A stretch of DNA of 64,000 nt from Sphingomonas sp. (GTDB lineage: Bacteria; Pseudomonadota; Alphaproteobacteria; Sphingomonadales; Sphingomonadaceae). The notes below the pieces were generated by a model. That model was given only the letters and a program-made list of their open reading frames with translations. It was not told the origin of the DNA and did no database searches. Location of the stretch: contig JAHBZH010000001.1 in NCBI GenBank assembly GCA_019635535.1, positions 813,001 through 877,000 on the forward strand, in the 5' to 3' direction. Positions 1-9,301 of the stretch are shown piece after piece. A program made the position numbers and the translations under genes. The stretch's first letter is position 1. Every line of letters starts with the position of its first letter.

Positions 1-46
1 CGAAGATGAAGGCGATCGCCGGCTGGAATCGAGTGCGGAGCGACAT
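1..46 (-). CDS. Possible N-terminus of a gene running off the left edge
   Basis: An ATG on the minus strand (positions 46-44) opens a frame that stays open to the window edge and reads MSLRTRFQPAIAFIF. The residues become hydrophobic after a basic start, as in a signal peptide or first membrane helix. It would lie 49 bp downstream of the SDR gene on the same strand. No convincing Shine-Dalgarno sequence is visible, and only 15 codons can be seen. It is therefore a candidate start, not a recognised gene. Confidence 0.3.
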   Translation of the reverse strand, partial: MSLRTRFQPAIAFIF

Positions 47-95
47 GGGCGCGCCGCCATGCCCGTATAAGACAGTGGCGTCCAGCGGAGACTTT

Positions 96-857
96 CTACC
101 GGATCGACCGGCTCTGGCCGCCGTCGACGATCAGGGTCGTGCCGGTCACCCAGCTCGCCCGGGGCGAGACGAGGAAGAGCGCGGCATTGGCGACTTCCTC
201 CGGCGTGCCGAGCCGGCCGGAGGGGATGGAGGCGCGGACCTGGGCGTACATTTCGGGCAGGCTTTGCTTCACCTGGTCCCACACCCCGCCCGGAAACTCG
301 ATCGATCCGGGCGCGAGGCTGTTTACCCGCACGCCGTTCGCGGCCCAGTTGACCGCCAGCTTCTTGGCATAGGCGATCAGCGCCGCCTTGGTGGCGGTGT
401 AGGCGAAGTCCGGCATCGGGCTGGCGTCGATTCCGGAGATGGACGAGACGAACAGCACAGCGCCGCCGCCGGCCTCGGCCATGCGCGGCAGCACCGCTTC
501 GCAGGCATGGACCGCGCCCATCAGATCGACGTCGAGATTGGCCTTCCAGCTCTCGATCCGGTCGTCCACCGCCAGCGCCGAGGCATTGTGGATCAGGATG
601 TCGATCGTGCCGAGCGCATCCCAGGCGGACGTCAGGAACGCATCGATCGCACCCGGATCGCCCGCGTCGCAGGCTTGCGCATGGACAGTGGCGCCGGACG
701 CGCGAAGGGCGGCCTCCGCATCGGCGAGGCCGGCTTCGCCGCGCGCCGTGATCGCGAGGTTCGCGCCTTCTTTGGCCAGCGCCTCGGCGATCGCCCGGCC
801 GATCCCGCGGCTGGCGCCGATGACGACCGCATTCCTGCCGGCCAGACCCATGTCCAT
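96..857 (-). CDS. SDR family NAD(P)-dependent oxidoreductase
   Basis: This is a 253-aa classical short-chain dehydrogenase/reductase, a soluble enzyme that interconverts alcohols and ketones with NAD(P)H. The Rossmann glycine motif GASRGIG is at residues 14-20. HNAS is near 90-93, the catalytic serine is in SSISG (about 138-142), and the YTATK motif gives Tyr153 and Lys157. The C-terminal GTTLIVDGGQ segment is typical of the family. The length is standard and all core residues are present. The substrate cannot be read from the sequence. It lies 13 bp downstream of the lysyl-tRNA synthetase gene on the same strand and may be co-transcribed with it. Confidence 0.9.
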   Translation of the reverse strand: MDMGLAGRNAVVIGASRGIGRAIAEALAKEGANLAITARGEAGLADAEAALRASGATVHAQACDAGDPGAIDAFLTSAWDALGTIDILIHNASALAVDDRIESWKANLDVDLMGAVHACEAVLPRMAEAGGGAVLFVSSISGIDASPMPDFAYTATKAALIAYAKKLAVNWAANGVRVNSLAPGSIEFPGGVWDQVKQSLPEMYAQVRASIPSGRLGTPEEVANAALFLVSPRASWVTGTTLIVDGGQSRSIR

Positions 858-870
858 GACGTCTCTCCCC

Positions 871-2445
871 CTAAGCGTTCAGCGCCTCCGCGATCAGCTT
901 GCGGCTGTTGGCGAGGCCGTAGAGCGCGATGAAGCTGCCCATGCGCGGCCCCTGGGCGGAGCCGAGCAGGGTCTCGTAGATCGCCCTGAACCAGTCGCGC
1001 AGGGCTTCCTTGCCGTAATGCGCCTTGCCGACCTCGTAGACCTCGTTCTGGATCTCCTCGGGCGAGGCGCTTTCGGCCAATGCCGCCAGCCGCGCGTCGA
1101 GATCGCGCAGCGCCTCGGCCTCCTTCGCGTCCGGCGCGCGGCGCTTGAGCGTCGGCGCGACGAAATCGCGGGCATAATTGACCGCGAGGCCGATCATCGT
1201 GTCGAGCTCGGGATCGCTCTGCGGCGTCGCGTCCGGCGCGCGGCGCCGCACGAAGCCCCAGATCGTCTCGCGCGACGCGCAGCCGGGCAGGCTGGCGAGA
1301 TTGAGCAGCAGGGAGAACGTCACCGGCGGGGCGTGGTCCGGCACCTGGCCGTCATGGATATGATGGACCGGGTTGCCCAGCTTCTGCTCGATCGGCTGGC
1401 CGGCATAATTGCCGCGGAACTGCCAGTAATCGTCCACCGCGCGCGGGATCACGCCCATGTGCAGCGACTTGGCCTTCTTCGGCTCGCGATAGATGTAGAA
1501 AGCGAGGCTCTCCTCGGTGCCGTAGGTCAGCCACTCCTCGATCGACAGGCCGTTCCCCTTGGACTTGGAGATCTTCTCGCCCTTCTCGTCGAGGAACATC
1601 TCGTAATTGAAGCCCTCCGGCGGCTTGGCGCCCAGGATGCGGGCGATCTTGGACGACTGGGTGACCGAATCGATCAGGTCCTTGCCGGCCATCTCGTAAT
1701 CGACGCCGAGCGCGACCCAGCGCATCGCCCAGTCGACCTTCCATTGCAGCTTCGCCCTGCCCGACAGGATCGACTGCTCGATCCGCTGGCCGTCATCCTC
1801 GAAGGCAACGATGCCGGCTTCGGCGTCCACCACCTCGACCGGCACCTGGAGGACGATCCCGCTGGTCGGCGAGACCGGCAGGACCGGCGAATAGGTGGCG
1901 CGGCGCTCCTCGCGGAGCGTCGGCAGCATCACGCCCATGATCCCGTCCCAGTGGCGCAGCACCAGCTTCAGCGCCTCGTCGAAGCGGCCGGACGTGTAGC
2001 AATCGGTCGCCGACAGGAATTCGTAGTCGAAGCCGTAGCGGTCGAGGAAGTCGCGCAGCATCGCATTGTTGTGATGCGCGAAGCTTTCGTACTTGCCGAA
2101 CGGATCGGGAATCCTCGTCAGCGGCTTGCCGAGATATTCGGCCAGCATCGCCTGGTTCGGCACATTGTCCGGCACTTTCCTGAGGCCGTCCATATCGTCG
2201 GAAAAGGCGATCAGCCGCGTCGGAGCGTCGCTCAGCGCATGATAGGCGTTGCGTACCATCGTCGTGCGCAGCACTTCGTTGAACGTACCGATATGCGGCA
2301 GGCCCGACGGGCCATAGCCGGTCTCGAACAGGATGCCTTTCTCCGGCGCCCCGTCCGGATAACGGGCGAGCAGCTTGCGCGCCTCCTCATAGGGCCATGC
2401 CTTCGACGCCAAAGCGGCCGCGCGCATCTCGGGAGAAACCGGCAC
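871..2445 (-). CDS. lysK: Lysyl-tRNA synthetase, class I
   Basis: This enzyme charges tRNA-Lys with lysine. It is the class I (archaeal-type) form, which many alphaproteobacteria have in place of class II LysS. Class I signatures are visible: a HIGT motif in SGLPHIGTF (about residue 51 from the chosen start) and KISKSKG (about 291-297), the KMSKS equivalent. I chose the GTG at 2445 because AAAGGA sits 7 nt upstream of it. This gives 524 aa and leaves a short gap to the divergent helicase gene. An ATG at 2487 is also in frame but would overlap that gene, and an ATG at 2427 is a third option. Confidence 0.95.
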   Translation of the reverse strand: MPVSPEMRAAALASKAWPYEEARKLLARYPDGAPEKGILFETGYGPSGLPHIGTFNEVLRTTMVRNAYHALSDAPTRLIAFSDDMDGLRKVPDNVPNQAMLAEYLGKPLTRIPDPFGKYESFAHHNNAMLRDFLDRYGFDYEFLSATDCYTSGRFDEALKLVLRHWDGIMGVMLPTLREERRATYSPVLPVSPTSGIVLQVPVEVVDAEAGIVAFEDDGQRIEQSILSGRAKLQWKVDWAMRWVALGVDYEMAGKDLIDSVTQSSKIARILGAKPPEGFNYEMFLDEKGEKISKSKGNGLSIEEWLTYGTEESLAFYIYREPKKAKSLHMGVIPRAVDDYWQFRGNYAGQPIEQKLGNPVHHIHDGQVPDHAPPVTFSLLLNLASLPGCASRETIWGFVRRRAPDATPQSDPELDTMIGLAVNYARDFVAPTLKRRAPDAKEAEALRDLDARLAALAESASPEEIQNEVYEVGKAHYGKEALRDWFRAIYETLLGSAQGPRMGSFIALYGLANSRKLIAEALNA

Positions 2446-2485
2446 CTGTTGTCCTTTCGTTCCGCCTGCTCCAAGGGTGGCGGCC

Positions 2486-5191
2486 ATGGCGGCCTCTTTG
2501 CCTTATCCCGCGCTGCACGCAACCCATGCCGGCATCTGGATCGCCTGGCCGGACGGCCGGACGGAGACGGTAGGACGCGGCGCGGCGATCGCGCGGGCGG
2601 CGGAAACGCCGATGATCCTGCTCAACGCGCCTTTGATCGGCAACCGGCTGGGCTATCCCGACCTCAGCGGACTCGATCTGCTCGAGCTGTTCGCCTTCGT
2701 CCATCCGGCCCGCTTCGCGGTGCCGACGCCCAAGGGCATGGCCGATGCGCTCGGCCTGACCGCGCCAACGCGCGACGAGGATGCGGCGGCTTTCCTGCGC
2801 GCGGCGGCGACGACCCTGCTCGCTACGCTCGGTAGCGGGTGGCCGGAGCGGGAAGGGGCCTGGGCCTCGGCGCAGGCGCTGCACCGGCTGCGCTGGCCGT
2901 GGGGCGGCGCGGTGGCGGAGCGGCTCGTCCGCCCGGCGCGCGACGAACGCTGGCTGTTCAGCCGCCTGCCGGAATGGGAGGAGAGCGGCAGCCGGCCCGG
3001 CCCGCGCCCGGTACGGCTCGATCCCGCCGACATCGCCATCCGGCTGGAAAATCTGGTCGGAGCCGGGGCGGAGGTGCGGCAGGGGCAGCGCGATTATGCC
3101 GCCGCCGCCGCTTATGCCTTCGCGCCCCGCCCGGCCGGGGATCGCCCCAACCTGCTGCTCGCCGAGGCCGGCACCGGGATCGGCAAGACCCTGGGCTATC
3201 TCGCCCCCGCCTCGCTCTGGGCGGCGGAGGCGGACGGCGCCGTCTGGATCTCCACCTATACCAAGGCCCTCCAGCGCCAGCTCGACCGCGAAGGTGCACG
3301 GCTCTTTCCCGATTCCGCCGAGCGCGGCCGCCGGATCGTCATCCGCAAGGGCCGGGAGAATTATCTCTGCCTGCTCAATCTGGAGGACGCGCTGCAAGGC
3401 GGCTTCGCCGGCCGCGCCGCGATCCTCGCCCAGCTCGTCGCGCGCTGGGCCGCCTATAGCCGCGACGGCGACATGATCGGCGGCGATCTGCCCGGCTGGC
3501 TGACCTCGCTGTTCCGCCGCGCCGGCGCGACCGCGCTCACCGACCGGCGCGGCGAATGCGTCTATGCCGGCTGCCCGCATTACCGGAAATGCTTCATCGA
3601 GCGCGCCGCCCGTGCCAGCCAGGACGCCGATCTGGTCATCGCCAATCATGCGCTCGTCATGGTCAACGCCGCGCGCGGGCGGGAGGCCGGCAACGCGCCC
3701 ACCCGGATCGTCTTCGACGAGGGCCATCACCTGTTCGACGCCGCCGATTCGACCTTCGCCGCGGCGCTGACCGGGCAGGAGACGATCGAGCTGAGACGCT
3801 GGCTGCTCGGCCCCGAAGGCAAGAGCCGGGGCCGCCGGCGCGGCCTCTCCGCCCGGTTGATGGACGTCGCCTCCTATGATGAAGCGGGCGCCTTGGCGCT
3901 GGAGCTGGCAGTGCAGATGGCCGGCGCACTGCCCGGCGAAGGCTGGCTCCAGCGCGTCGCCGAGGGCGCGCCCTTCGGCCCGATCGAGAAGCTGCTCCAC
4001 GCCGTGCGCGGCAGCGTCTATGCCCGCGCCACCGCGCAGGATGCGGGCTACGGCCTCGAGACGGAACTGGCCGAGCCCGACGCCGCTCTGGTCGAAGCCG
4101 CCGCGCCCGCCGCTGCGGCGCTCGAGCAGCTCCTGAAACCGCTCATGGCGCTCGGCAAGCGGCTGGAGGCGGTGATCGAGGACGCGCCGGACTGGCTGGA
4201 CGCACAGGCCCGCGCGCGGATCGAAGGCGCGATCGGTGGCCTCGCCTGGCGCGCGCAGACGCTCTCCGCCTGGATCGCGCTCGCGGTGCGGATCGGCGGG
4301 CCGGCCGATCCCGATTTCGTCGATTGGCTGGCGGTCGACCGGATCGAGGGGCGCGAGTTCGACATCGGCCTGCACCGCCGCTGGCTCGATCCCACCCGCC
4401 CGCTCGCCGAAGCGGTGCTGAAGCCCGCGCATGGCGTGCTCGTCACCTCCGCCACCTTGCGGGGGAGCGAGGATTGGGCGGCGGCGCACGCGCGCACCGG
4501 CGCCATCCATCTCGACGGGCCGGTCGCCCATTTCGCCGCGCCCAGCCCGTTCGATTATGCCGCGAACAGCGAGGTGCTGATCGTCACCGACGTGAAGAAG
4601 GGCGATGCCGCCGCTTTGGCCGGCGCCTATGCCCGGCTAATCGAGGCGGCGCAGGGCGGCACGCTCGGCCTGTTCACCGCGATCCAGCGGCTGCGCGCCG
4701 TTCACGCCCGCATCGCCGATCGCCTCGCCCGCGCCGGCCTGCCGCTCTACGCCCAGCATGTCGATCCCATCGACACCGGCACGCTGATCGACATCTTCCG
4801 CGACGATCCCCACGCCAGCCTGCTCGGCACCGATGCGCTGCGCGACGGCGTGGACGTGCCGGGCGAATCGCTGCGGCTGGTGGTGATGGAAGGTGTGCCC
4901 TGGCCGCGCCCCGATGTGCTTCACGCCGCGCGGCGGGCGTCCGGCGGTGGCTCGGCCTATGACGACCGGGTGGTGCGCGCCCGGCTCGCCCAGGCTTTCG
5001 GGCGGCTGATCCGCCGGCAGGGCGACAAGGGCATGTTCGTCCTGCTTTCCGCCGCGACGCCGACCCGCCTGCTCGCCGCCTTCCCGCCCGGCGTCGGGAT
5101 CGCGCGCGTGACGCTCGACGCGGCGATCGCACGTGTCGGCGAACGCTTGTCGTCGAAATCCGCCGCCGAACCCGCTACGCAGCCGTCATGA
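2486..5191 (+). CDS. DinG/Rad3-family ATP-dependent DNA helicase
   Basis: This is a superfamily 2, XPD/DinG-like helicase of about 901 aa that would unwind DNA during repair or resolve unusual structures. Walker A is AGTGIGKT near residue 230. The Walker B/DEAH-like box is FDEGHHLF near 410. Between them are four cysteines (YLC near 297, then GEC, GC and KC near 360-371), which match the iron-sulfur cluster of this family. A C-terminal arginine-rich motif (QAFGRLIRRQGD) fits helicase motif VI. The ATG at 2486 is preceded by AAGGGTGG; a GTG at 2477 is the alternative. The start is divergent from lysK. Its stop overlaps the next start as ATGA. Confidence 0.9.
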   Translation: MAASLPYPALHATHAGIWIAWPDGRTETVGRGAAIARAAETPMILLNAPLIGNRLGYPDLSGLDLLELFAFVHPARFAVPTPKGMADALGLTAPTRDEDAAAFLRAAATTLLATLGSGWPEREGAWASAQALHRLRWPWGGAVAERLVRPARDERWLFSRLPEWEESGSRPGPRPVRLDPADIAIRLENLVGAGAEVRQGQRDYAAAAAYAFAPRPAGDRPNLLLAEAGTGIGKTLGYLAPASLWAAEADGAVWISTYTKALQRQLDREGARLFPDSAERGRRIVIRKGRENYLCLLNLEDALQGGFAGRAAILAQLVARWAAYSRDGDMIGGDLPGWLTSLFRRAGATALTDRRGECVYAGCPHYRKCFIERAARASQDADLVIANHALVMVNAARGREAGNAPTRIVFDEGHHLFDAADSTFAAALTGQETIELRRWLLGPEGKSRGRRRGLSARLMDVASYDEAGALALELAVQMAGALPGEGWLQRVAEGAPFGPIEKLLHAVRGSVYARATAQDAGYGLETELAEPDAALVEAAAPAAAALEQLLKPLMALGKRLEAVIEDAPDWLDAQARARIEGAIGGLAWRAQTLSAWIALAVRIGGPADPDFVDWLAVDRIEGREFDIGLHRRWLDPTRPLAEAVLKPAHGVLVTSATLRGSEDWAAAHARTGAIHLDGPVAHFAAPSPFDYAANSEVLIVTDVKKGDAAALAGAYARLIEAAQGGTLGLFTAIQRLRAVHARIADRLARAGLPLYAQHVDPIDTGTLIDIFRDDPHASLLGTDALRDGVDVPGESLRLVVMEGVPWPRPDVLHAARRASGGGSAYDDRVVRARLAQAFGRLIRRQGDKGMFVLLSAATPTRLLAAFPPGVGIARVTLDAAIARVGERLSSKSAAEPATQPS

Positions 5192-5727
5192 AGACCCTCA
5201 CCCTGCTGCGCCACGCCAAGTCGAGCTGGGACGATCCGGCGGAAAGCGATTTCGATCGCCCGCTCAACCGGCGCGGCCAGGCGGCGGCGCGGGCGATGGG
5301 GCGCGAGATGCGCGCGCTTGGATTGGAATTCGACGCGGTGCGTGCGTCGCCAGCGCGGCGTGTAGTCGAAACATTGCAGGTCGCGGCCGAAAGCTATGGC
5401 CGCGATCTCGATACGGTCTTCGATCGGCGAATCTATCTGGCGTCGTTCGACATGTTGCTGGATATCGTGCGCGGCGCGCCCGATGCGGCCGATCGCCTGC
5501 TGCTCGCCGGCCACAATCCGGGATTCGAGCGACTCGCGCTGGCGCTGATGCGCGACGATGGCAACCGCATGCGCACCGAAATCACGGTCAAATATCCGAC
5601 CGCCGCGCTGGCCGAGATCGCGCTGCCGATCGATCATTGGCGCGATGCCGTGCCGGGCATGGGCCGGCTGATCCGTTTCATCCGCCCGCGCGATCTCGAT
5701 CCGGCGCTGGGGCCGGACGGAAGCTAG
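5188..5727 (+). CDS. SixA-like histidine phosphatase
   Basis: This is a 179-aa histidine phosphatase (phosphoglycerate mutase-like fold) of the SixA subgroup, which removes phosphate from phosphohistidine or small phosphoesters. The catalytic RHG-type motif is LLRHAKSSW, with Arg8 and His9. Further conserved positions are [11 protein letters not shown] and the second histidine in [10 protein letters not shown]. Translation is probably coupled to the helicase gene by an ATGA overlap. The stop codon shares CTAG with the stop of the opposing MerR gene. The physiological substrate is unknown. Confidence 0.87.
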   Translation: MKTLTLLRHAKSSWDDPAESDFDRPLNRRGQAAARAMGREMRALGLEFDAVRASPARRVVETLQVAAESYGRDLDTVFDRRIYLASFDMLLDIVRGAPDAADRLLLAGHNPGFERLALALMRDDGNRMRTEITVKYPTAALAEIALPIDHWRDAVPGMGRLIRFIRPRDLDPALGPDGS

Positions 5728-6107
5728 ACGGCGCTGCCTTCCAGCGCCTCGGCGAGCCGGGCGCGCAGAGCTTTCAGGGCGTCGAGCGGATAGCCGGAAT
5801 CGGCTGGTGCCGGTGCGGCATGCGGGGCCGGGGCCTCGCGTTCAGGAGCGCTCGCGCCGCCTTTGGCCAGCAATTGCTGGACCCCGCGGATCGTATAGCC
5901 TTCCTCGTTGAGCAACCTGTCGATCCGCCGCGCCAGCGCGACATCGTCGGGCCGATAATAGCGCCTATTGCCGGCGCGCTGCAGCGGCTTGAGCTGGGGA
6001 AAGCGTGTTTCCCAGTAGCGCAGGATATGTTGGGGCAGGCCGAGTTCGGCCGAAAGCTCCCCGATCGTCCGGAATGCGTGTTCGCTCTTGCCGCTGTCTT
6101 GGGCCAT
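5724..6107 (-). CDS. MerR family transcriptional regulator
   Basis: This is a 127-aa regulator with one MerR-type winged helix-turn-helix at about residues 14-80 ([20 protein letters not shown], then a RRYYRPDDV wing). It is followed by an Ala/Pro-rich linker and a short helical tail. There is no cysteine-rich metal-binding loop, so it is not a classic metal sensor. The ATG at 6107 follows ihfA by 5 bp, so it is the last gene of that cluster. The same ihfA-merR adjacency is common in alphaproteobacteria. Its target is not evident. Confidence 0.88.
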   Translation of the reverse strand: MAQDSGKSEHAFRTIGELSAELGLPQHILRYWETRFPQLKPLQRAGNRRYYRPDDVALARRIDRLLNEEGYTIRGVQQLLAKGGASAPEREAPAPHAAPAPADSGYPLDALKALRARLAEALEGSAV

Positions 6108-6112
6108 CAGCC

Positions 6113-6436
6113 TCAGCCGCTGCGGGCGATTCGCTCGCGCATGATCTGGCTGGCGCGGAAGGTCAGCACCCGCCGTGGCGCGATCGGCACTTCGACGCCG
6201 GTCTTCGGGTTGCGCCCGATCCGCTCGCCCTTGTCGCGCAGGATGAAGCTGCCGAAGCCGGAAATCTTGACATTCTGGCCGGCGGCCAGCGCCCCGCACA
6301 TATGATGCAGGATGCGCTCGACGATACCGGCGGAATCGGCGCGCGAAAGGCCGATCTCGCGATGGACGATGTCGGCGAGGTCGGCCCGGGTGAGCGTGCC
6401 CGCCGGCGGCTTCCTGATCGTCCCTGCGTCGGCCAT
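6113..6436 (-). CDS. ihfA: Integration host factor subunit alpha
   Basis: This is the 107-aa DNA-bending IHF alpha subunit, which works as a heterodimer with IHF beta in recombination, replication and sigma-54 promoter looping. The family core is intact: [18 protein letters not shown] at the N-terminus, VKISGFGSF, and the DNA-intercalating arm RIGRNPKTG. The ATG at 6436 has GGAGGGGGAAAGG upstream, a strong ribosome binding site. Frame-compatible upstream codons to 6472 are not needed. IHF availability is relevant to the sigma-54-type promoters found near 27.3 kb. Confidence 0.95.
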   Translation of the reverse strand: MADAGTIRKPPAGTLTRADLADIVHREIGLSRADSAGIVERILHHMCGALAAGQNVKISGFGSFILRDKGERIGRNPKTGVEVPIAPRRVLTFRASQIMRERIARSG

Positions 6437-6468
6437 GGAGCCTTTCCCCCTCCGGTCGTTAAACCGCA

Positions 6469-6497
6469 ACATTAAAGCAGCTTGGCCAAGCGTGCAA
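6469..6497 (-). promoter_or_regulatory. Candidate ihfA promoter with palindromic spacer
   Basis: Reading the minus strand, TTGCAC (6497-6492) and TAATGT (6474-6469) are separated by 17 bp. This fits a sigma-70-type promoter about 35 bp upstream of the ihfA start. The spacer carries a perfect 12-bp palindrome, GCTTGGCCAAGC (6480-6491). A palindrome between the -35 and -10 elements is a typical repressor position, but no regulator is identified. Confidence 0.4.
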
Positions 6498-6550
6498 CGA
6501 GACTCTGTGAAGGATGGCCGCCGCCCTCGCGCCCGGGCGCGCCTGCTGCG

Positions 6551-6868
6551 TCAGCGCGCGACGATCCGCATGACGACATGGACGCGATCGCCCAGGCCGA
6601 TGCCCTCGCGCTTCTGCACGGCGATCTTGACCGGTAGCCTGTAGCTCCCGTCTTTCGGAAAGAGCGAGCTGGTGAAATCGGTTGCGCCGATCCGCGCCTC
6701 GATCGGGACGCAGCCCCAGCCATAGCTGGCCAGCCGCGCGGCATATCGGACCTCGCCCAGCCGATCGTCCGGGATTTCGACGAAGAGATAGGGCGCCGGG
6801 CCGCGCCAGTGGATGATCTCGCCGTCGAATGCGATGTGCGCCAGTGGAGTGTCGGGCGCATTCGTCAT
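6551..6868 (-). CDS. DUF1905 domain protein
   Basis: This is a 105-aa soluble protein matching the DUF1905 family. It has the hallmark FDGEIIHWRGPAPYLFVEIP opening, a central TSSLFP, and YRLPVKIAVQKREGIGLGDR near the end. DUF1905 forms a small beta-barrel of unknown biochemical role, sometimes fused to YdeI/OmpD-associated domains. The gene sits between fabH (20 bp upstream) and ihfA (114 bp downstream) on the same strand, so it is inserted into an otherwise conserved cluster. Confidence 0.85.
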   Translation of the reverse strand: MTNAPDTPLAHIAFDGEIIHWRGPAPYLFVEIPDDRLGEVRYAARLASYGWGCVPIEARIGATDFTSSLFPKDGSYRLPVKIAVQKREGIGLGDRVHVVMRIVAR

Positions 6869-6888
6869 TTCAGCGCCGGCTCGTCACA

Positions 6889-7851
6889 CTAGTAGCGGAC
6901 GACCGCCGCGCCCCAGGTGAAGCCGCCGCCCATCGCTTCGAGGACGAGCAGGTCGCCCGGCCTGATCCGCCCGTCGCGCACCGCCGTGTCGAGCGCCAGC
7001 GGCACCGAAGCCGCGGACGTGTTGGCGTGGCTGTCGACGGTGACGATCACCTTTTCCGGCGCGAGGCCCAGCTTCTTCGCGGTCGCGTCCAGGATACGCC
7101 GGTTGGCCTGGTGCGGCACCACCCAGTCGATGTCCTCCGCGCGGTGGCCGGCGGCGTCCAGCACCTCGTTGAGCACGTCGGCGAGGTTGACGACGGCGTG
7201 CCGGAACACTTCCTTACCCTTCATGCGCAGCTTGCCGACAGCGTCGGAGGTGGAAGGCCCGCCGTCGACATAGAGCAGATCGTTGTGGCGCCCGTCGGCG
7301 TGGAGCCGGGTGGCGAGGATGCCGCGTTCGCCACCCTCTTCGGCCTTCAGCACGACCGCGCCGGCGCCGTCGCCGAACAGGACGCAGGTCGCCCGGTCTT
7401 CCCAATCGAGGATGCGGCTGAACGTCTCGGCGCCGATCACCAGCGCATGGTCGGCCATGCCACCCTTGATCATGTTGTCGGCGACGGAGAGCGCGTAGAG
7501 AAAGCCGGTGCACACCGCCTGTACGTCGAAGGCGATGCAATCGGCGATGCCGAGCGCGGCCTGCACTTTGGTCGCGCTGGCCGGGAAGGTCTGGTCGGGG
7601 GTCGCGGTGGCGAGCACGATGAGGCCGATCTCGCCGGCGTCGATCCCCGCCGCCGCCAGCGCCTTGCGCGCCGCCTCGGTCGCCAGCGTCGCGGTGGTCT
7701 CGCCCTCGGCGGCGATATGGCGGGCGCGGATGCCTGTGCGCTCGACGATCCATTCGTCGCTGGTGTCGATCTGGGCGGCCAGCTCCGCGTTGGTGACGCG
7801 GCGGGGCGGCAGCGCCGATCCGGTCCCGGCGATGACGGCGCGGCGGCTCAT
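6889..7851 (-). CDS. fabH: 3-oxoacyl-ACP synthase III (KAS III)
   Basis: FabH condenses acetyl-CoA with malonyl-ACP to start type II fatty acid synthesis. At 320 aa it is a standard length. The catalytic triad is visible: Cys114 in QAVCTGF, His247 in VVPHQAN, and Asn277 in DSHANTSA. The N-terminal RTGIRARH and C-terminal GGGFTWGA motifs are conserved. The ATG at 7851 overlaps the plsX stop as ATGA, which indicates translational coupling and fixes the start. Confidence 0.96.
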   Translation of the reverse strand: MSRRAVIAGTGSALPPRRVTNAELAAQIDTSDEWIVERTGIRARHIAAEGETTATLATEAARKALAAAGIDAGEIGLIVLATATPDQTFPASATKVQAALGIADCIAFDVQAVCTGFLYALSVADNMIKGGMADHALVIGAETFSRILDWEDRATCVLFGDGAGAVVLKAEEGGERGILATRLHADGRHNDLLYVDGGPSTSDAVGKLRMKGKEVFRHAVVNLADVLNEVLDAAGHRAEDIDWVVPHQANRRILDATAKKLGLAPEKVIVTVDSHANTSAASVPLALDTAVRDGRIRPGDLLVLEAMGGGFTWGAAVVRY

Positions 7852-8894
7852 TGCGCGGCCACCGCGGCTTCGCGGGCCGATACGTTGGCGAGATCCTCGG
7901 TGATCTTGCGGGTCAGCTCCTCGCGCACCATCCGGGCCGCGACGCCGATGGCATTGGCGACGCCCTTTTCGTCCGCGCCGCCATGGCTCTTCACCACCAG
8001 CCCGTTGAGCCCCAGGAAGACCGCGCCATTGTGGTTGTTGGGATCGAGATGGTGGCGAAGCAGCTCTGTCGCCGGCCGCGAGATCAGGAAGCCGATCTTC
8101 GACCGGATCGAGCTGGTGAAGGCGCGCTTCAGCAGGTCGGTGACGAAGCGCGCGGTGCCTTCCAGCGATTTGAGCGCGATGTTGCCGGAAAAACCGTCGG
8201 TGACGACCACATCGACATCGCCGCGCGACAATTTGTCGCCTTCGATGAAGCCGTCGAAGCGCAGGTGGAGATGGGTCGAACCGCGCAGGATGGCCGCCGC
8301 CTCCTTCAGTTCGTCCGTGCCCTTCAGTTCCTCGGTGCCGATGTTGAGGAGCTGCACGCGCGGCTCGTCCAGCTCCAGCACGACGCGGGCATAGGCCGCG
8401 CCCATCACCGCGAACTGGACGAGATTGTTGACGTCGCACTCGGTATTGGCGCCGAGGTCGAGCATGACGAGATCGTTGGCGCCGAGCGTCGGCAGCAGGG
8501 CGGCGAGCGCCGGGCGGTCGATGCCCGGCATTGTCCTCAGCGCCAGCTTCGCCATCGCCATCAGCGCGCCGGTATTGCCGCCGGAGACGGCGGCCTGCGT
8601 CTCACCGTCCTTCACGGCGGCGATGGCGCGGCCCATCGAGCTGGTCTTGGCGCGGCGGATCGCCTGGCTCGGCTTGTCGGTGCCGGCGATCACGTCATCG
8701 CAATGGACGACCTCGCTCACCGCGGCGAGCGAGGGGTGCGCGGCAAGCTCGGCGCCGATCGCCGTCTCGTCGCCAAACAGGAGGAAGCTCAGATCGTCGC
8801 GCCGCGCCAACGCGCGCGCCGCGCCGGCGAGCATGACCGCGGGGCCGGTGTCGCCACCCATCGCGTCAATCGCGATTCGCGGCGCTGTGCCCAC
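7848..8894 (-). CDS. plsX: Phosphate acyltransferase PlsX
   Basis: PlsX makes acyl-phosphate from acyl-ACP for the PlsY route of phosphatidic acid synthesis. It is a peripheral membrane enzyme. The 348-aa protein starts [12 protein letters not shown], the family signature, and carries [19 protein letters not shown] and [13 protein letters not shown]. The order rpmF-plsX-fabH is the conserved bacterial arrangement linking ribosome and membrane lipid production. The gap to rpmF is 37 bp. Confidence 0.96.
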   Translation of the reverse strand: MGTAPRIAIDAMGGDTGPAVMLAGAARALARRDDLSFLLFGDETAIGAELAAHPSLAAVSEVVHCDDVIAGTDKPSQAIRRAKTSSMGRAIAAVKDGETQAAVSGGNTGALMAMAKLALRTMPGIDRPALAALLPTLGANDLVMLDLGANTECDVNNLVQFAVMGAAYARVVLELDEPRVQLLNIGTEELKGTDELKEAAAILRGSTHLHLRFDGFIEGDKLSRGDVDVVVTDGFSGNIALKSLEGTARFVTDLLKRAFTSSIRSKIGFLISRPATELLRHHLDPNNHNGAVFLGLNGLVVKSHGGADEKGVANAIGVAARMVREELTRKITEDLANVSAREAAVAAQ

Positions 8895-8931
8895 TTCGGC
8901 CGTCTCCCCGTTGCCTGAGCCCGGCGTCTTC

Positions 8932-9111
8932 TTAGGCGTCGGGCGTCAGGATTTCACGCCCCTTATAATGGCCGCAGCTCGCGCAGACATTGTGCGGGAG
9001 CCTGAGCTCGCCGCAATTGGGGCATTCCTGATACTGGGTCGGCTTCAGCGCGTCGTGGCTGCGGCGCATGTTGCGCTTGGACGGCGAGGTTTTTCTCTTG
9101 GGGACCGCCAT
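8932..9111 (-). CDS. rpmF: 50S ribosomal protein L32
   Basis: A 59-aa protein was found by translating the minus strand. It begins [20 protein letters not shown] and ends GREILTPDA. The L32 signature MAVPKRKxSxSKxxxRRxH is complete. Two CxxC pairs (CPNC and CASC) form the zinc-binding ribbon of the C+ form. It heads the rpmF-plsX-fabH cluster. An AGGTG ribosome binding site lies just upstream of the ATG at 9111. Confidence 0.96.
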   Translation of the reverse strand: MAVPKRKTSPSKRNMRRSHDALKPTQYQECPNCGELRLPHNVCASCGHYKGREILTPDA

Positions 9112-9225
9112 GGTGGCACCTGTTTTCCGTGTTCATCGTTGAAGCGTGCGATCGCGAGGGCAACGGATCAGCGGCCAGCAGGCCGCTGGCCTCGCGGCCG
9201 GGAAGCTTTCGCTTGAAGGCTGGGG

Positions 9226-9253
9226 CCTATAGCGATTTCGCGCGCCGTTGCAA
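9226..9253 (-). promoter_or_regulatory. Candidate promoter for rpmF-plsX-fabH
   Basis: On the minus strand TTGCAA (9253-9248) and TATAGG (9231-9226) are separated by 16 bp, a reasonable sigma-70-type promoter about 115 bp upstream of rpmF. The rest of the 190-bp space between rpmF and the MAPEG gene contains GGCC-rich inverted repeats but no other gene that I can see. Confidence 0.45.
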
Positions 9254-9301
9254 GCATCGCCGCCCCGTGCGAACCCTGTGCGCGAGAGGAGCCTTTCGTC
9301 C

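Noticed and set aside
2387..4531. A long minus-strand frame across the helicase gene
   Set aside because: The plus strand carries intact helicase motifs and an iron-sulfur cysteine set; the minus frame shows none.
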